A DNA stretch of 64,000 bases, taken from Shinella sp. CPCC 101442. Lineage in GTDB: Bacteria; Pseudomonadota; Alphaproteobacteria; Rhizobiales; Rhizobiaceae. Under the pieces are notes generated by a model. That model saw only the letters and a program-made list of their open reading frames with translations, was not told where the DNA came from and did not search any database. Below are positions 24,483-34,468 of this stretch, piece by piece. The stretch is taken from positions 471,725-535,724 of the forward strand of contig NZ_JALIQS010000004.1 of the NCBI RefSeq assembly GCF_024704725.1. The letters run 5' to 3'. A program made the translations under genes and the position numbers. The stretch's first letter is position 1. Each line of letters begins with the position of its first letter.

Positions 24483-24881
24483 TCAGTAGAGAATGGGTTC
24501 AATGTCCAGCGAGGCCTTGCCTCTGCCGCCATACGCCTGTTTCGTCGTGTTGATCGCAATGAGACGGCCGTCGCGCTCGAGGCGGATGGTGAAGCCCGGT
24601 GCGACCGCCTTGCGGAGCGCCGAGCGCTTCACCCGCATCGAAAAGCGGATGGAATGCCGGTTGCCCTTGCTGATGACCGTGGTCTGGGCGATGCGCCGTG
24701 CGACCACATCCATGATGCCCTGCTCCTCGAGCCGGATCGTCAGCCGGCCGACCGGAACCGGACCGCTCGCCACATTGGTGACGGTGCCCGACAGGACGAA
24801 GCTGTCACTTGCCTCGGCGGAGGAAGCGACGAGGCCTGCCCCGATGAAGGCGAGGAAGCTGCGGCGGGTCGGGTTCGTCAT
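24483..24881 (-). CDS. Tat-type exported hypothetical protein between fadA and fadB
   Basis: 132 residues. The N-terminus ([20 protein letters not shown]) has a twin-arginine motif followed by a hydrophobic stretch and an AxA-like cleavage site, so periplasmic export by Tat is likely. The mature part is a beta-rich module ([51 protein letters not shown]). It recalls YbaY/YscW-type small lipoprotein folds, but lacks a lipobox cysteine. The gene starts 2 bp after the thiolase stop and ends 29 bp before fadB, so it is co-transcribed. No link to fatty-acid oxidation is obvious. Confidence 0.75.
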   Translation of the reverse strand: MTNPTRRSFLAFIGAGLVASSAEASDSFVLSGTVTNVASGPVPVGRLTIRLEEQGIMDVVARRIAQTTVISKGNRHSIRFSMRVKRSALRKAVAPGFTIRLERDGRLIAINTTKQAYGGRGKASLDIEPILY

Positions 24882-24883
24882 GC

Positions 24884-26092
24884 TCAGACCCGCTCGATGA
24901 TCGTCGCGGTGCCCATGCCGGCGCCAATGCAGAGCGTGACGACGGCGGTGTTGAGGTCGCGGCGTTCCAGTTCGTCGAGCACCGTGCCGAGGATCATGGC
25001 ACCCGTAGCGCCGAGCGGATGGCCCATGGCGATGGCACCGCCGTTGACGTTGATCTTGTCGTGCGGGATGTCGAAGGCCTGCATGTAGCGCAGGACGACG
25101 GCGGCGAAGGCTTCGTTGAGCTCGAAGAGGTCGATGTCGGAAAGCGTCATGCCAGCGCGGGCGAGCAGCTTTTCCGTGACGTCGACCGGGCCGGTGAGCA
25201 TGAGGGCCGGATCGGAGCCGATATTGGCGAAGGCCTTGATGCGGCCACGCGCCTTTTTGCCGAGGATGTTGCCACCCTCCTTCGAGCCGAGCAGCACGGC
25301 GGCAGCGCCATCGACGATGCCGGACGAGTTGCCGGCGTGGTGGACGTAGTTGATGCCTTCGATTTCAGGATGGGCCTGGATGGCGACGGCTTCGAAGCCG
25401 CCCATCTCGCCGGGCATCTGGAAGGAGGGGTTGAGCGAGGCGAGCGCCTGCATGTCGGTGCCGGGGCGCATGTGCTCGTCATGGGCAAGGATCGTCAGGC
25501 CGTTGATGTCCTTCACCGGCACGACGGCGTTCTTGAAGTAGCCTTTCTCCCAGGCGTGCGCCGCCCGCTTCTGGCTCTCGACGGCATAGGCGTCGACGTC
25601 GTCACGGGAAAAACCGTACTTCGTGGCGATGAGGTCGGCCGAGACACCCTGCGGCATGAAATAAGCCGGGAAGTTGACCGAGGGGTCCATGAACCACGAG
25701 CCGCCCGACATGCCGAGGCCGACGCGGGACATGCTTTCCACGCCGCCGGCGATCACGATGTCATCGGCACCCTGGGCGATCTTCGCCGCACCAAGGTTGA
25801 CGGCGTCGAGGCCGGAGGCGCAGAAACGCGACAGCTGAATGCCCGGCGCCTTGGTCGAATAGCCGGCCTCGAAGGCGGCAGCCTTCGGGATGACGGAGCC
25901 CGCATCCATGACGGGATCGACGCAGCCCATGACGATATCGTCGACCTTGGCCGTATCGAGCCCGTTGCGGTCACGCACCGCTTCCAGAACCTTGGCAGCG
26001 AGGCGGACGGACGGCACTTCGTGCAGCGAACCGTCCTTCTTGCCGCGCCCGCGCGGGGTGCGCACATGATCGTAGATGAAGACGTCGGTCAT
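24884..26092 (-). CDS. fadA: Acetyl-CoA C-acyltransferase (3-ketoacyl-CoA thiolase)
   Basis: 402 residues of the thiolase family. The nucleophilic cysteine is near residue 90 in [30 protein letters not shown] carries the conserved histidine and [13 protein letters not shown] the second active-site cysteine. ELNEAFAAV is also present. It cleaves 3-ketoacyl-CoA with CoA in the last step of beta-oxidation and should form a complex with the fadB product. It lies in a minus-strand block after the acyl-CoA dehydrogenase gene. Confidence 0.93.
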   Translation of the reverse strand: MTDVFIYDHVRTPRGRGKKDGSLHEVPSVRLAAKVLEAVRDRNGLDTAKVDDIVMGCVDPVMDAGSVIPKAAAFEAGYSTKAPGIQLSRFCASGLDAVNLGAAKIAQGADDIVIAGGVESMSRVGLGMSGGSWFMDPSVNFPAYFMPQGVSADLIATKYGFSRDDVDAYAVESQKRAAHAWEKGYFKNAVVPVKDINGLTILAHDEHMRPGTDMQALASLNPSFQMPGEMGGFEAVAIQAHPEIEGINYVHHAGNSSGIVDGAAAVLLGSKEGGNILGKKARGRIKAFANIGSDPALMLTGPVDVTEKLLARAGMTLSDIDLFELNEAFAAVVLRYMQAFDIPHDKINVNGGAIAMGHPLGATGAMILGTVLDELERRDLNTAVVTLCIGAGMGTATIIERV

Positions 26093-26155
26093 TGATTTCT
26101 TCTCCCTAGCGGCGCGAAGCGCCTTAGAATTCGTGGCTCGCGGCTTGCGACTTTA

Positions 26156-26185
26156 GCCCCTCGCCCCGCAATGGGGGAGAGGGGC
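26156..26185. repeat. GC-rich hairpin between fadE and fadA
   Basis: GCCCCTC at 26156 and GAGGGGC at 26179 form a stem with further inner pairing of C and G runs. It lies just after the dehydrogenase stop codon, with no T run on either strand. A processing or stability hairpin within the operon is likely. Similar CCCCTC...GAGGGG elements are frequent between rhizobial genes as I recall. Confidence 0.45.
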
Positions 26186-26191
26186 GAAGCA

Positions 26192-27988
26192 TCAGAATGC
26201 TTCGGCAGCCAGTTCCATCGTCGTGTCTGCGCCGGCCTCGATGCGGGTCTTGCGCAGTGTCGTTTCCGGCATCAGGCGCTCCATGAAGAACTTTGCCGTG
26301 ATCAGCTTGTTCTTCAGGAAATCCTCGCGCTCGCCAGCACCATTGGCAAGGCCTTCTTCGGCAGCCTTGGCGATCTTCGCCCACATGTAGCCGACGACGA
26401 CGAGGCCGAAGAGGTGCATGTAGTCGGTCGAGCCGGCACCGGCATTGTCGGGCTTGGCCATGGCATTCTGCATGAACCACATGGTTCCGGCCTGCAGGTC
26501 GTTCAAGCCCTTCTTGAGGCTCTTTGTGAACGTTGCGAGCTTCTCGTCATTGCGATTCTCCTCACAGAAATCGCCGATTTCCTTGAAGAGGGCCATGACG
26601 GCGCGGCCGCCATTCATGCCGAGCTTGCGGCCGACGAGGTCGAGTGCCTGGATACCGTTAGCGCCCTCGTAGATCATGGCGATGCGCGCATCGCGCACAT
26701 ACTGGCTCATGCCGTGTTCTTCGATATAGCCGTGGCCGCCAAAGACCTGCTGGGCCATGACGGCGTGGTCAAAGCCCTTGTCGGTGAGTACGCCCTTGAG
26801 GATCGGGGTCATCAGGCCGAGGATGTCGTCGGCGGCCTGGCGTTCCGTCTCGTCGGCGGAGCGGTGGGCGATGTCGGATTTCAGCGCGGTCCACAGCGTG
26901 AAGGCGCGGCCGCCCTCGGTCCAGGCCTTGATGGTCATCAGCGTGCGGCGGATGTCCGGGTGCACGATGAGAGGATCGGCCTTGCCGTTCGGGTTCTTCA
27001 CGCCGGAGAGCGAGCGGCCCTGCAGGCGTTCGCGGGCATAGCTCGCGGCGTTCTGGTAGGCGACTTCGGCAATCGACAGGCCTTGCAGGCCGACGCCGAG
27101 GCGGGCCTCGTTCATCATCACGAACATGGCGTTGAGGCCCTTGTTCTCCGCGCCGATGAGGAAGCCGGTCGCCTCGTCATAGTTCATGACGCAGGTGGCG
27201 TTGCCGTGGATGCCCATCTTGTGTTCGATCGCGCCGCAGGAGACGCCATTCTTGTCGCCCGGCGTGCCGTCGTCCTTGAGCATGAACTTCGGCACGATGA
27301 AGAGCGAGATGCCCTTGGTGCCTTCCGGTGCGCCCTCGATGCGGGCAAGCACGAGATGCACGATATTTTCCGACATGTCGTGGTCGCCGGCGGAAATGAA
27401 GATCTTCTGGCCGGAAATCTTGTAGGAACCGTCGCCCTGCGGCACGGCCTTGGTGCGGAGCAGGCCGAGGTCGGTGCCGCAATGGGGCTCCGTCAGGTTC
27501 ATCGTGCCGGTCCACGTGCCTTCCACCATCTTCGGGAGATAGGCGGCCTTCTGCTCGTCGGAGCCGTGCACGAGGATTGCGGCGATGGCGCCCTGCGTCA
27601 GGCCCGGATACATGGTGAGCGCCATGTTGGCCGACGACATGTATTCGCCGACGGCGGTGTGCAGCACATAGGGCAGGCCCTGGCCGCCGAATTCTTCCGG
27701 AACGGCAAGACCCATCCAGCCGCCCTGGCGGTAGAGGTCGTAGGCTTGCTTGAAACCCGTCGGCGTCGTCACCGTGGCGTCGTCTTTGCGTACGCAGCCT
27801 TCCTGGTCGCCCGAGAGATTGACCGGGAACAGCACTTCCTCGGCGACCTTTGCGGCCTCGCCGGCAATTGCCTCCACCATGTCTCCCGTCGCATCGGCAA
27901 AGCCCGGCAGGTTGTTGTACCGCTCGAGCGCCAGAACGTCGTTCAGGATGAAAAGCGTGTCATTCACGGGGGCCTTGTAGATCGGCAT
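26192..27988 (-). CDS. Acyl-CoA dehydrogenase, long-chain type with C-terminal extension
   Basis: 598 residues, the longer type of acyl-CoA dehydrogenase with an extra C-terminal domain (AidB/FadE-like, related to DmdC). The FAD-binding segment includes [33 protein letters not shown] and [15 protein letters not shown]. The catalytic region has [20 protein letters not shown] and [19 protein letters not shown]. It should introduce the first double bond of beta-oxidation, passing electrons to ETF. It is the first gene of the fad block and lies just downstream of the strong palindrome at 28052-28077. Confidence 0.92.
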   Translation of the reverse strand: MPIYKAPVNDTLFILNDVLALERYNNLPGFADATGDMVEAIAGEAAKVAEEVLFPVNLSGDQEGCVRKDDATVTTPTGFKQAYDLYRQGGWMGLAVPEEFGGQGLPYVLHTAVGEYMSSANMALTMYPGLTQGAIAAILVHGSDEQKAAYLPKMVEGTWTGTMNLTEPHCGTDLGLLRTKAVPQGDGSYKISGQKIFISAGDHDMSENIVHLVLARIEGAPEGTKGISLFIVPKFMLKDDGTPGDKNGVSCGAIEHKMGIHGNATCVMNYDEATGFLIGAENKGLNAMFVMMNEARLGVGLQGLSIAEVAYQNAASYARERLQGRSLSGVKNPNGKADPLIVHPDIRRTLMTIKAWTEGGRAFTLWTALKSDIAHRSADETERQAADDILGLMTPILKGVLTDKGFDHAVMAQQVFGGHGYIEEHGMSQYVRDARIAMIYEGANGIQALDLVGRKLGMNGGRAVMALFKEIGDFCEENRNDEKLATFTKSLKKGLNDLQAGTMWFMQNAMAKPDNAGAGSTDYMHLFGLVVVGYMWAKIAKAAEEGLANGAGEREDFLKNKLITAKFFMERLMPETTLRKTRIEAGADTTMELAAEAF

Positions 27989-28051
27989 TTTTCGCGTTCC
28001 TCACCTATCCCACGGACATGAGTCCGGTCCTTGGCGAGGGATACTATAAAA

Positions 28052-28077
28052 TTTTGACGTTTGCGTAAACGTCAAAA
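28052..28077. promoter_or_regulatory. Perfect inverted repeat upstream of the fad genes
   Basis: TTTTGACGTTT (28052-28062) and AAACGTCAAAA (28067-28077) are perfect 11-bp arms around GCGT. The site lies about 65-90 bp upstream of the acyl-CoA dehydrogenase start, where a promoter is expected. The ACGTTT-AAACGT core resembles sites of MerR-type regulators such as LiuR that control fatty- or branched-acid degradation in proteobacteria. That assignment is inference. The rest of the gap of about 430 bases to the PodJ-like gene shows no gene that I can support. Confidence 0.65.
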
Positions 28078-28420
28078 CGCAAGCGCCATGCATTTTTCGT
28101 CGGACGAAAGAGGGGCGGGTGGGTGCGCTCAAGCGGGGGTTGCTGTGCCGCAACCGGTCGCCTTTCCTCCCGAACGCCATTCTATGAGCAAATCGTTAAA
28201 AAATTTCCGCGGTGGTTAACCCATTGTTTACCACGTTTCATGAATTGTGGCGTCTGAGGGCGTGGGATCGGGAATCATCTCGTTTCCCCCTGTGATGCCC
28301 GGCTTCGGCCGGACGAGACAGGGACGATCCCGCCGAATGGAATGAAGGGCGCAGCCGGGCGGCAGCGCTTTCAAGCGTATCTCCCGGCAGGCCGAGGCGG
28401 CCGCCAAAGCGAGGCGAAAG

Positions 28421-31400
28421 ATGAACGGATCGCGAAACCCGCAACGTCCCGGCGAACGCTCTTCGCTCGACGCGCTCAATCGCACCATCGAGGGGCTGGA
28501 AGCCCGTATCGAGGGGCTGATGGCCGGCGGCCGCGACACGCGTACACGCAGCGAGGAGCGTTACGCACCCCGCAACGAGCAGGCCCGCTACGAGCAGCAG
28601 CAGCGTCCGATCCCGTTGCGCGAGGATCCTGTCTCCGAAATCATGCAGCGCCAGCGCGCCATCGAAGGCGGCCGCGAGCGCGTCGCCCAGCGTGTGGAAC
28701 GCCGCCCCGTTTCCGTCGATCACTACGCCGCCGCCCAGCAGGCGCACACCGCCTATGGCAACCAGTCGACCGCTCACAGCGGGCTGCAGGCCGCCGCGCC
28801 CGCCCGCGCGGACAATTCGGTGGAAGACATCGCCAAGGCGCTCGTCTCGCTGCGCCAGGATCTCAAGAAGGACATTGCCGAGGGGCTCGAGCGCGAGATG
28901 CTGTCGCTGCGCTCTGAAATCCGCGGCATCCGCCAGATGGCCGAGGGCCGTGGCAACAACGACGACGTGCGCGAGGAACTGACCCGCCTCTCCGCCGGGA
29001 TCGGCCAGCTCGGCCGGCAGTCGGGCCAGAGCGAAGGCCTGCGTGTCGAATTCGACGAGTTGCGTTCCGTTCTCGACGGGCTGGCCCGCGAGGATTCCGT
29101 GCGCCGCATGGAAGACCGCTGGAGCGGCGTCGAGCAGAAGCTGTCCGTCTTCGACCAGACGCGTGACGACGAACTGGTGGCGCTCGCCTATCGGCTCGAC
29201 GAGTTGAAGGTGCAGATCGGCGCCGTCAGCGCCACGCCGGCCATCCATGCGCTGGAAGGCAAGATCGAGACGATCGCCCGCGCCATCGACATGCTGGCCC
29301 GCCAGGCCCAGCAGCCGGACGACCGGCATTTCGTTTCGGCTGTCACCTCGCAATTCGAAGGTCTCGACACGCGTCTCGACGAGATCAGCCGCGCCATCGC
29401 GGCCGCCGGCCGCATGCAGCAGTCCGCCTCCATCGACAATCCCATGATGCAGCGCCTGGAGGGTCGTATCACCGATCTCGCCGGCCAGCTCGACATGATG
29501 GCCCGCCGCCCGGTGCCGGCGCCCGACCAGGGGCTCGGCCTGCGCATCGAGGCGCTCGCCGGCCGCATCGAGGAGCTTTCGAACGAGCGCGCCGCGCTGC
29601 GCCTCGAAGAGCGCATCGAGCAACTGTCGCTGATGCTGGAGCAGAGCCAGCAGGCGGCACCGGCCCGAGATGGCGATGAGCTTGCCTTCTACCTCTCCGA
29701 TATCTCCCGCAAGATCGATGCGCTCGATCAGGGCAGTGTCAACGGCGAACTCGCCGAGCGGCTGGATGCGCTCGCCCGCCGGATCGACGGGCTCGACACG
29801 CCTGTCGGCAGCCCGTTTCAGGAAGACCGCTTCTCGCAGATCGAAGGCCGTCTTTCGGCCATCGCCGACCGGCTGGATTCCACGCGCGTCGCGCCTGCCG
29901 GCGACCATGAGGCGCTGCGCGGCCTCGAAGCGCAGATCGCGCATCTCTCCACGCTGATCAGCACGCCCTCGGCCGGCGTATCGCCTGACGTGGAGAACCG
30001 TCTCGCGACGATCGAAGACTACATGGCGACCAATGACGAATATATCGTCGAGGCCGCCCGCCAGGCGGCGGAAGCCGTCATGGAAGCCTATCGCCATGCC
30101 GGTCCGGCCAGCGCCGCCGCCGTCGACATGGAAGCGATCGCCGGCCTTGCCGATGATCTGCGGGTGCTGGAAGACCTGACCCGTTCCAGCGAGGAGCGCA
30201 CCGCGCGCACCTTCGACGCCCTGCACGACACGCTGGTGCAGATCGCCGGCCGCCTTGAACAGCTCGACACCCCGCGTGAAAGCTTTGGCCGCCGCGAAGC
30301 CATCCAGCCGCGTGCGGAAATGCCCCGCGCCGAAATGCCGGCCATGGATTTCGACCGCGCCGAGGAGCCGGCCGCCAGCCTCTATGGCAATGACTATCCG
30401 TTCGACGACGACGGTTTCGGCAGCGCGGCTCGCAAGGCCGACGCCGAAGCGCCGCGTGAGGAAAGCCGCTTTGCCGAAGTCGAGGTCGAGCATATCGAGG
30501 TTCCCGAACGCCCGGTCGCCGAAGAAGAAGCAGAGCAGGCCGTGGCACTTGCCGTCACGGAGGCTCAGCCGAAGGGTGGACTGCTGGCCGGCCTGAAGCG
30601 TCGTTTCGTTCCCGGCCGCAAGGAAGCCGCACCCGTCGCCGAGCGTCACCAGATCGACCCGACGCCGTCGCTCGATCCGGTCGACGAACTGGCGCCGGAA
30701 GAGGCGAACCAGCTCCTGGAGCCCGGCTCCGGCGTGCCCGACGTCCGCCGCATCCTGGAGCGCGTGCGCGCCGGCCAGACGTCCGGCAACCGTTCGACGA
30801 CAACGGGCGAAGGCGACAAGGCGGCCCAGCAGATTGCCGCCGCCCGCCGCGCCGCCAAGATCGCCGCCGAGGAAGCCGACGCGATTTCCCGCGTCGCCCC
30901 GGCAAAGAAGGGCGAGAAAGCAGCAAAGGGCGACAAGCCGGCCTCCGCGCTGTCCGGTCATCGCCGGCCGATCCTGCTTGCCGTCGGCGCCGTGCTGCTG
31001 GCGATCATGTCCTACCCGCTGATCACCGCTGTCATCAGCGGCGACGATGCACCAGTCATCGTCGAGCAGACGGCCGTCTCCTCCGACGAGGCGAAGCCCA
31101 CCGAAACGACGGCCGGTTCCAGCGAGGCCGTGACGGCCAACACCGCAGCGGCGCCCGTGGCCGACGACAAGGTCGAGAGCAAGGCGCTGGCCGATCCCGC
31201 CCCGGCTGGCGATGATCTCGCCGGTGACGACAAGAGCGCTGCGGTGGAGGCCACGCCGACCGCCACGTCGGGCTCGGACATGCTGACCGCTCCTGCCGCG
31301 AGCGGCGATGCGGACACCGCCGGCTTCGAGCCGGTGACGACGCCGGAAGTCGAGCCGCTGGCCGGCACGGACATATCGGCGGCTGGCGAAAAGGCACCGG

Positions 31401-32290
31401 TGGATACGATCGAGACGGCCGCGATCGTCGTTCCCGAGGCGATCACCCCGCCGTCGCTCTCCAAGGCCGCGACCGAAGGCGATCCGCTGGCGCTGTTCGA
31501 AATCGGCGCGCGCTACACGGATGGTCGTGGCGTTGCGACGGATCTGGCACAGGCCGCGCACTGGTACGAGCTTGCTGCTGCCCGCGGCTTCGCGCCGGCC
31601 GAGTATCGCCTTGCCAACCTCTATGAAAAGGGCCAGGGCGTCGAGCGCGATCTCGAGCGCGCCCGTACGCTCTATGAAACCGCGGCGAACAAGGGCAATG
31701 CCAGCGCCATGCACAACCTCGCCGTTCTGCTCGCCACGGGCACCGGCACGGCGCAGCCGGACTTCAACGAAGCCGCGAAGTGGTTCCAGAAGGCGTCCGA
31801 GCTTGGCGTCCGCGACAGCCAGTTCAACCTCGCCATCCTCTATGCGCGCGGCAACGGGGTGAAGCAGGATCTGGAAGAGTCCTACAAGTGGTTCGCCATC
31901 GCTGCCCGCGACGGCGACCGGGATGCCGGCGCCAAGCGCGACGAGGTGGCCAATGCCATGCGTCCGGAACAGCTTTCCGAGGCAAAGGCGAAGGTGGAAC
32001 TGTGGAAGCCGCAGGCACTGGACGACAAGGCGAACTCGGCCGAACTGCCCGACGAATGGGTCGGCAAGCCGACGAAGACCGCCAGCGTCGACATGAAGAA
32101 GGCCATCCGCAACATCCAGGCCATCCTCAACAACAACGGCTTCAATGCCGGTACGCCCGATGGCGAGATGGGCAAGAAGACCGTTGCCGCCATCAAGAGC
32201 TTCCAGAAGTCCGTCGGCCAGGCCGAGACGGGTGAAATCGACGACGCTCTGGTCAACGAGCTCCTGAAGCGCAACAAGCAGCCGAGCTGA
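28421..32290 (+). CDS. podJ: PodJ-like polarity factor with coiled coils, Sel1 repeats and peptidoglycan-binding domain
   Basis: 1289 residues. Residues about 1-700 are mostly coiled coil with repeating LExRIExL patterns (LNRTIEGLEARIEGLMAG). A low-complexity acidic part follows, then a single membrane segment near residues 848-870 (PILLAVGAVLLAIMSYPLIT). The periplasmic part has Sel1/TPR-like repeats from about 1016 to 1175 (FEIGARYTDGRGVATDLAQA). A peptidoglycan-binding domain ends the protein (LNNNGFNAGTPDGEMGKKTV). This matches PodJ, which marks a cell pole and recruits division and polarity proteins. Its place next to the fad genes agrees with the order I recall in Sinorhizobium meliloti. 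Confidence 0.85.
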   Translation: MNGSRNPQRPGERSSLDALNRTIEGLEARIEGLMAGGRDTRTRSEERYAPRNEQARYEQQQRPIPLREDPVSEIMQRQRAIEGGRERVAQRVERRPVSVDHYAAAQQAHTAYGNQSTAHSGLQAAAPARADNSVEDIAKALVSLRQDLKKDIAEGLEREMLSLRSEIRGIRQMAEGRGNNDDVREELTRLSAGIGQLGRQSGQSEGLRVEFDELRSVLDGLAREDSVRRMEDRWSGVEQKLSVFDQTRDDELVALAYRLDELKVQIGAVSATPAIHALEGKIETIARAIDMLARQAQQPDDRHFVSAVTSQFEGLDTRLDEISRAIAAAGRMQQSASIDNPMMQRLEGRITDLAGQLDMMARRPVPAPDQGLGLRIEALAGRIEELSNERAALRLEERIEQLSLMLEQSQQAAPARDGDELAFYLSDISRKIDALDQGSVNGELAERLDALARRIDGLDTPVGSPFQEDRFSQIEGRLSAIADRLDSTRVAPAGDHEALRGLEAQIAHLSTLISTPSAGVSPDVENRLATIEDYMATNDEYIVEAARQAAEAVMEAYRHAGPASAAAVDMEAIAGLADDLRVLEDLTRSSEERTARTFDALHDTLVQIAGRLEQLDTPRESFGRREAIQPRAEMPRAEMPAMDFDRAEEPAASLYGNDYPFDDDGFGSAARKADAEAPREESRFAEVEVEHIEVPERPVAEEEAEQAVALAVTEAQPKGGLLAGLKRRFVPGRKEAAPVAERHQIDPTPSLDPVDELAPEEANQLLEPGSGVPDVRRILERVRAGQTSGNRSTTTGEGDKAAQQIAAARRAAKIAAEEADAISRVAPAKKGEKAAKGDKPASALSGHRRPILLAVGAVLLAIMSYPLITAVISGDDAPVIVEQTAVSSDEAKPTETTAGSSEAVTANTAAAPVADDKVESKALADPAPAGDDLAGDDKSAAVEATPTATSGSDMLTAPAASGDADTAGFEPVTTPEVEPLAGTDISAAGEKAPVDTIETAAIVVPEAITPPSLSKAATEGDPLALFEIGARYTDGRGVATDLAQAAHWYELAAARGFAPAEYRLANLYEKGQGVERDLERARTLYETAANKGNASAMHNLAVLLATGTGTAQPDFNEAAKWFQKASELGVRDSQFNLAILYARGNGVKQDLEESYKWFAIAARDGDRDAGAKRDEVANAMRPEQLSEAKAKVELWKPQALDDKANSAELPDEWVGKPTKTASVDMKKAIRNIQAILNNNGFNAGTPDGEMGKKTVAAIKSFQKSVGQAETGEIDDALVNELLKRNKQPS

Positions 32291-32301
32291 TCTGCAGACC
32301 G

Positions 32302-32331
32302 CCGGAGGCGCCTCGAAGGCGCCTTCTCCGG
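32302..32331 (+). terminator. Hairpin after the podJ-like gene
   Basis: CCGGAG (32302-32307) pairs with CTCCGG (32326-32331), with AGGCGCCT palindromes inside. It begins 12 bp after the stop codon. There is no long T run, so termination is plausible but not assured. Confidence 0.4.
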
Positions 32332-32747
32332 TTGACTTGTCCAGACCCCACGGGCATGACGCTCACCATGGCGCCGCACATCGTTCACGATGTGCAACGG
32401 GCGCTGTGGCATTTTGTATGCGCCGCATGACTCCCATCCTTAAATCGGCCCCGATTTGCGGAATTATGCGGTAGAAAATTCATGTCTCTCCAAGATGATA
32501 AGGCGTTCGCCAAACGTCATCATCGATGAGGGCGCAAGGGCGCACCTTTGGGCTGCGCCTCACGACCGATCCTTGCGTGATGCAGGGCGCGACCGGCCGA
32601 TGGAGAGGGCACTCCCTTCCGCGGCGGGGCGCTTCTTTGCATTCACGGCCTGCCGAAGAGAAGCCGCGGCAGGGAGAGGGCGGGAAAGCGGCTGACGGGA
32701 AAAGTAGCCTCCGCGCGAGCGGAAGAATTGCCGATTGGGGTTTCCTT
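32332..32747. other. Gap before the TSUP gene; one inverted repeat, no gene supported
   Basis: About 415 bases. GCACATCG and CGATGTGC (32376-32395) form a perfect 8-bp inverted repeat with a TTCA spacer, a possible operator. Open frames here run into the TSUP gene from upstream, but their products are low-complexity and lack family features before residue 75. The promoter of the TSUP gene is probably in this stretch; I could not place it. Confidence 0.3.
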
Positions 32748-33674
32748 GTGACTGTGTACCTGCCCATTGCAGAGCTGTCGGTGAATATCTTCATCATTCT
32801 CGGCATGGGCGCGGCCGTCGGCTTCCTTTCGGGCATGTTCGGCGTGGGCGGCGGCTTCCTCATCACGCCGCTGCTCATCTTCTACAATATTCCCCCGGTT
32901 GTCGCCGTGGCGACGGGCGCCAACCAGGTCGTCGCGTCCTCGGTCTCGGGTGCTCTCTCGCATTTCCGCCGCGGCACGCTGGACGTGAAGCTGGGTACGG
33001 TGTTGCTCTTCGGCGGTCTGGCGGGCGCCACCGTCGGCATCTGGATCTTCGCGCTCCTGCGCAGCGTCGGCCAGCTCGATCTCGTCATATCCCTGCTTTA
33101 CGTCGTGCTGCTCGGCACGGTCGGCACGTTGATGCTGCTCGAAAGTATCCGTGCCTTGCGCCGCTCGGCCAACAACCAGCCCGTCTCGCTGCGCCGGCCC
33201 GGCCAGCACAACTGGGTCCATCGTCTGCCGCTGAAGATGCGCTTCAAGAAATCGAAGATCTATCTCAGCATCATCCCGGTCGTCGGCCTCGGCTTCTGCA
33301 TCGGCATCCTGACCTCCGTCATGGGCGTCGGCGGCGGTTTCATCATGGTGCCGGCCATGATCTATCTCCTGCGCATCCCGACCAATGTCGTCGTCGGCAC
33401 GTCGCTCTTCCAGATCATTTTCGTCACCGCCTATACGACGATCGTACAGGCGACGGCCAACCACGCGGTCGACATCGTGCTGGCCTTCATCCTGATGGTG
33501 GCGGGCGTGATCGGCGCGCAATATGGCGTGCGCGTCGGCCAGAAGCTGCGCGGCGAGCAGCTGCGCGCGCTGTTGGCGCTGCTCGTTCTGGCCGTCGGCG
33601 CCCGTCTTGCGGTCGACCTCGTCGTCACGCCCGCCGACGTCTATTCCATCGTCAGCGAGGGGGTCTATCGATGA
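32748..33674 (+). CDS. TauE/SafE (TSUP) family membrane transporter
   Basis: About 308 residues from GTG 32748, chosen because the family's first helix begins just after (LSVNIFIILGMGAAVGFLSG). The two TSUP signatures are GMFGVGGGFLITPLLIF and TSVMGVGGGFIMVPAMIYL. Eight or so membrane helices are visible. TSUP proteins move sulphite, sulphonates or other organic anions, usually outward. The next gene starts within the stop codon (ATGA overlap), and the pair recurs in alphaproteobacteria as far as I recall, so they probably act together. Confidence 0.88.
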   Translation: MTVYLPIAELSVNIFIILGMGAAVGFLSGMFGVGGGFLITPLLIFYNIPPVVAVATGANQVVASSVSGALSHFRRGTLDVKLGTVLLFGGLAGATVGIWIFALLRSVGQLDLVISLLYVVLLGTVGTLMLLESIRALRRSANNQPVSLRRPGQHNWVHRLPLKMRFKKSKIYLSIIPVVGLGFCIGILTSVMGVGGGFIMVPAMIYLLRIPTNVVVGTSLFQIIFVTAYTTIVQATANHAVDIVLAFILMVAGVIGAQYGVRVGQKLRGEQLRALLALLVLAVGARLAVDLVVTPADVYSIVSEGVYR

Positions 33675-34465
33675 GAGCGATCGCTGCCCTTCTTCTCGTT
33701 TGCAGTCTTGCCATGCCCGCCGCCGCGCAGGTGCTGGAAGACAAGCCCGTGGAGTTTCCCGAACGGCTCGAGATCGGGATTTCGACGGACGAGATCGCGA
33801 TCACCTCGGATTTCCGCGGTGCGGACCTTACGATCTTCGGCGCCATCGAGGGCTACGATCCGGCTCTGCTCGCCCAGGGCAAATACGATATCGTCGTGGC
33901 GCTGGAAGGCCCGAAGGACAACAACACGGTGCGCGTCAAGGAGCGGATCTTCGGCATCTGGGTCAATCGCCGCTCGATGACCTTCGAACTCGTGCCGGAA
34001 TCCTATTCGCTGTCGAGCACGCGCGACGTGGAGACGATCGCCGAGCCTGCCATGCTGAATGGCGTCGGTGTGGGCATCCAGCACATCCGCCTGTCGCCGA
34101 TCGGCTATGTCGGCGACGGCAGCAACATGACGGAATTCCGCGACGCCTTCCGGCGGCTCAAGGAAAGCGGCGGCTTCTACCAGCGCGATCCGGGCGGCGT
34201 GCAGTTCATCAGCGCCAGCCTCTTCAAGGCGACGGTCAGGCTGCCGGCGAACGTGCCGAACGGCACCCATGTTGTGCGTGCGCATCTCTTCCGCGACGGC
34301 GTCTTCATCAGCGAGAAGGCGCTGCCGCTGCGTGTGATGAAGACCGGCATCGAGCAGATGATCTCCAACGCCGCCTACAACAACGCGCTGCCCTACGGCA
34401 TCTTCTCGGTGACGCTGGCGCTCATGACAGGCTGGCTCGCCAGCGTCGTCTTCCGCAAGGATTGA
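33671..34465 (+). CDS. TIGR02186-family protein, exported with C-terminal membrane anchor
   Basis: 264 residues. A signal peptide (MRAIAALLLVCSLAMPAAAQ) precedes a beta-rich periplasmic part with EIGISTDEIAITSDFRGADL. One membrane helix lies near the C-terminus (YGIFSVTLALMTGWLASVVF). This layout fits the alphaproteobacterial family TIGR02186 (PF09608), found next to TSUP transporters. It overlaps the TSUP gene by 4 nt and is translationally coupled to it. It may serve as an extracytoplasmic partner of the exporter; no enzymatic motif is seen. Confidence 0.82.
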   Translation: MRAIAALLLVCSLAMPAAAQVLEDKPVEFPERLEIGISTDEIAITSDFRGADLTIFGAIEGYDPALLAQGKYDIVVALEGPKDNNTVRVKERIFGIWVNRRSMTFELVPESYSLSSTRDVETIAEPAMLNGVGVGIQHIRLSPIGYVGDGSNMTEFRDAFRRLKESGGFYQRDPGGVQFISASLFKATVRLPANVPNGTHVVRAHLFRDGVFISEKALPLRVMKTGIEQMISNAAYNNALPYGIFSVTLALMTGWLASVVFRKD

Positions 34466-34468
34466 TCG

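Noticed and set aside
22333..24489. 718-codon plus-strand frame opposite the fadB-like gene
   Set aside because: It is antisense to a clear two-domain enzyme, and its product is Asp/Gly/His-rich with no family motif.
26171..28021. 616-codon plus-strand frame opposite the acyl-CoA dehydrogenase gene
   Set aside because: It is a shadow of high-GC codon use; the minus strand carries all family motifs.
28238..31714. 1158-codon minus-strand frame opposite the PodJ-like gene
   Set aside because: It shows no signal or domain, and the plus strand has coiled coil, membrane, Sel1 and peptidoglycan-binding parts in the expected order.
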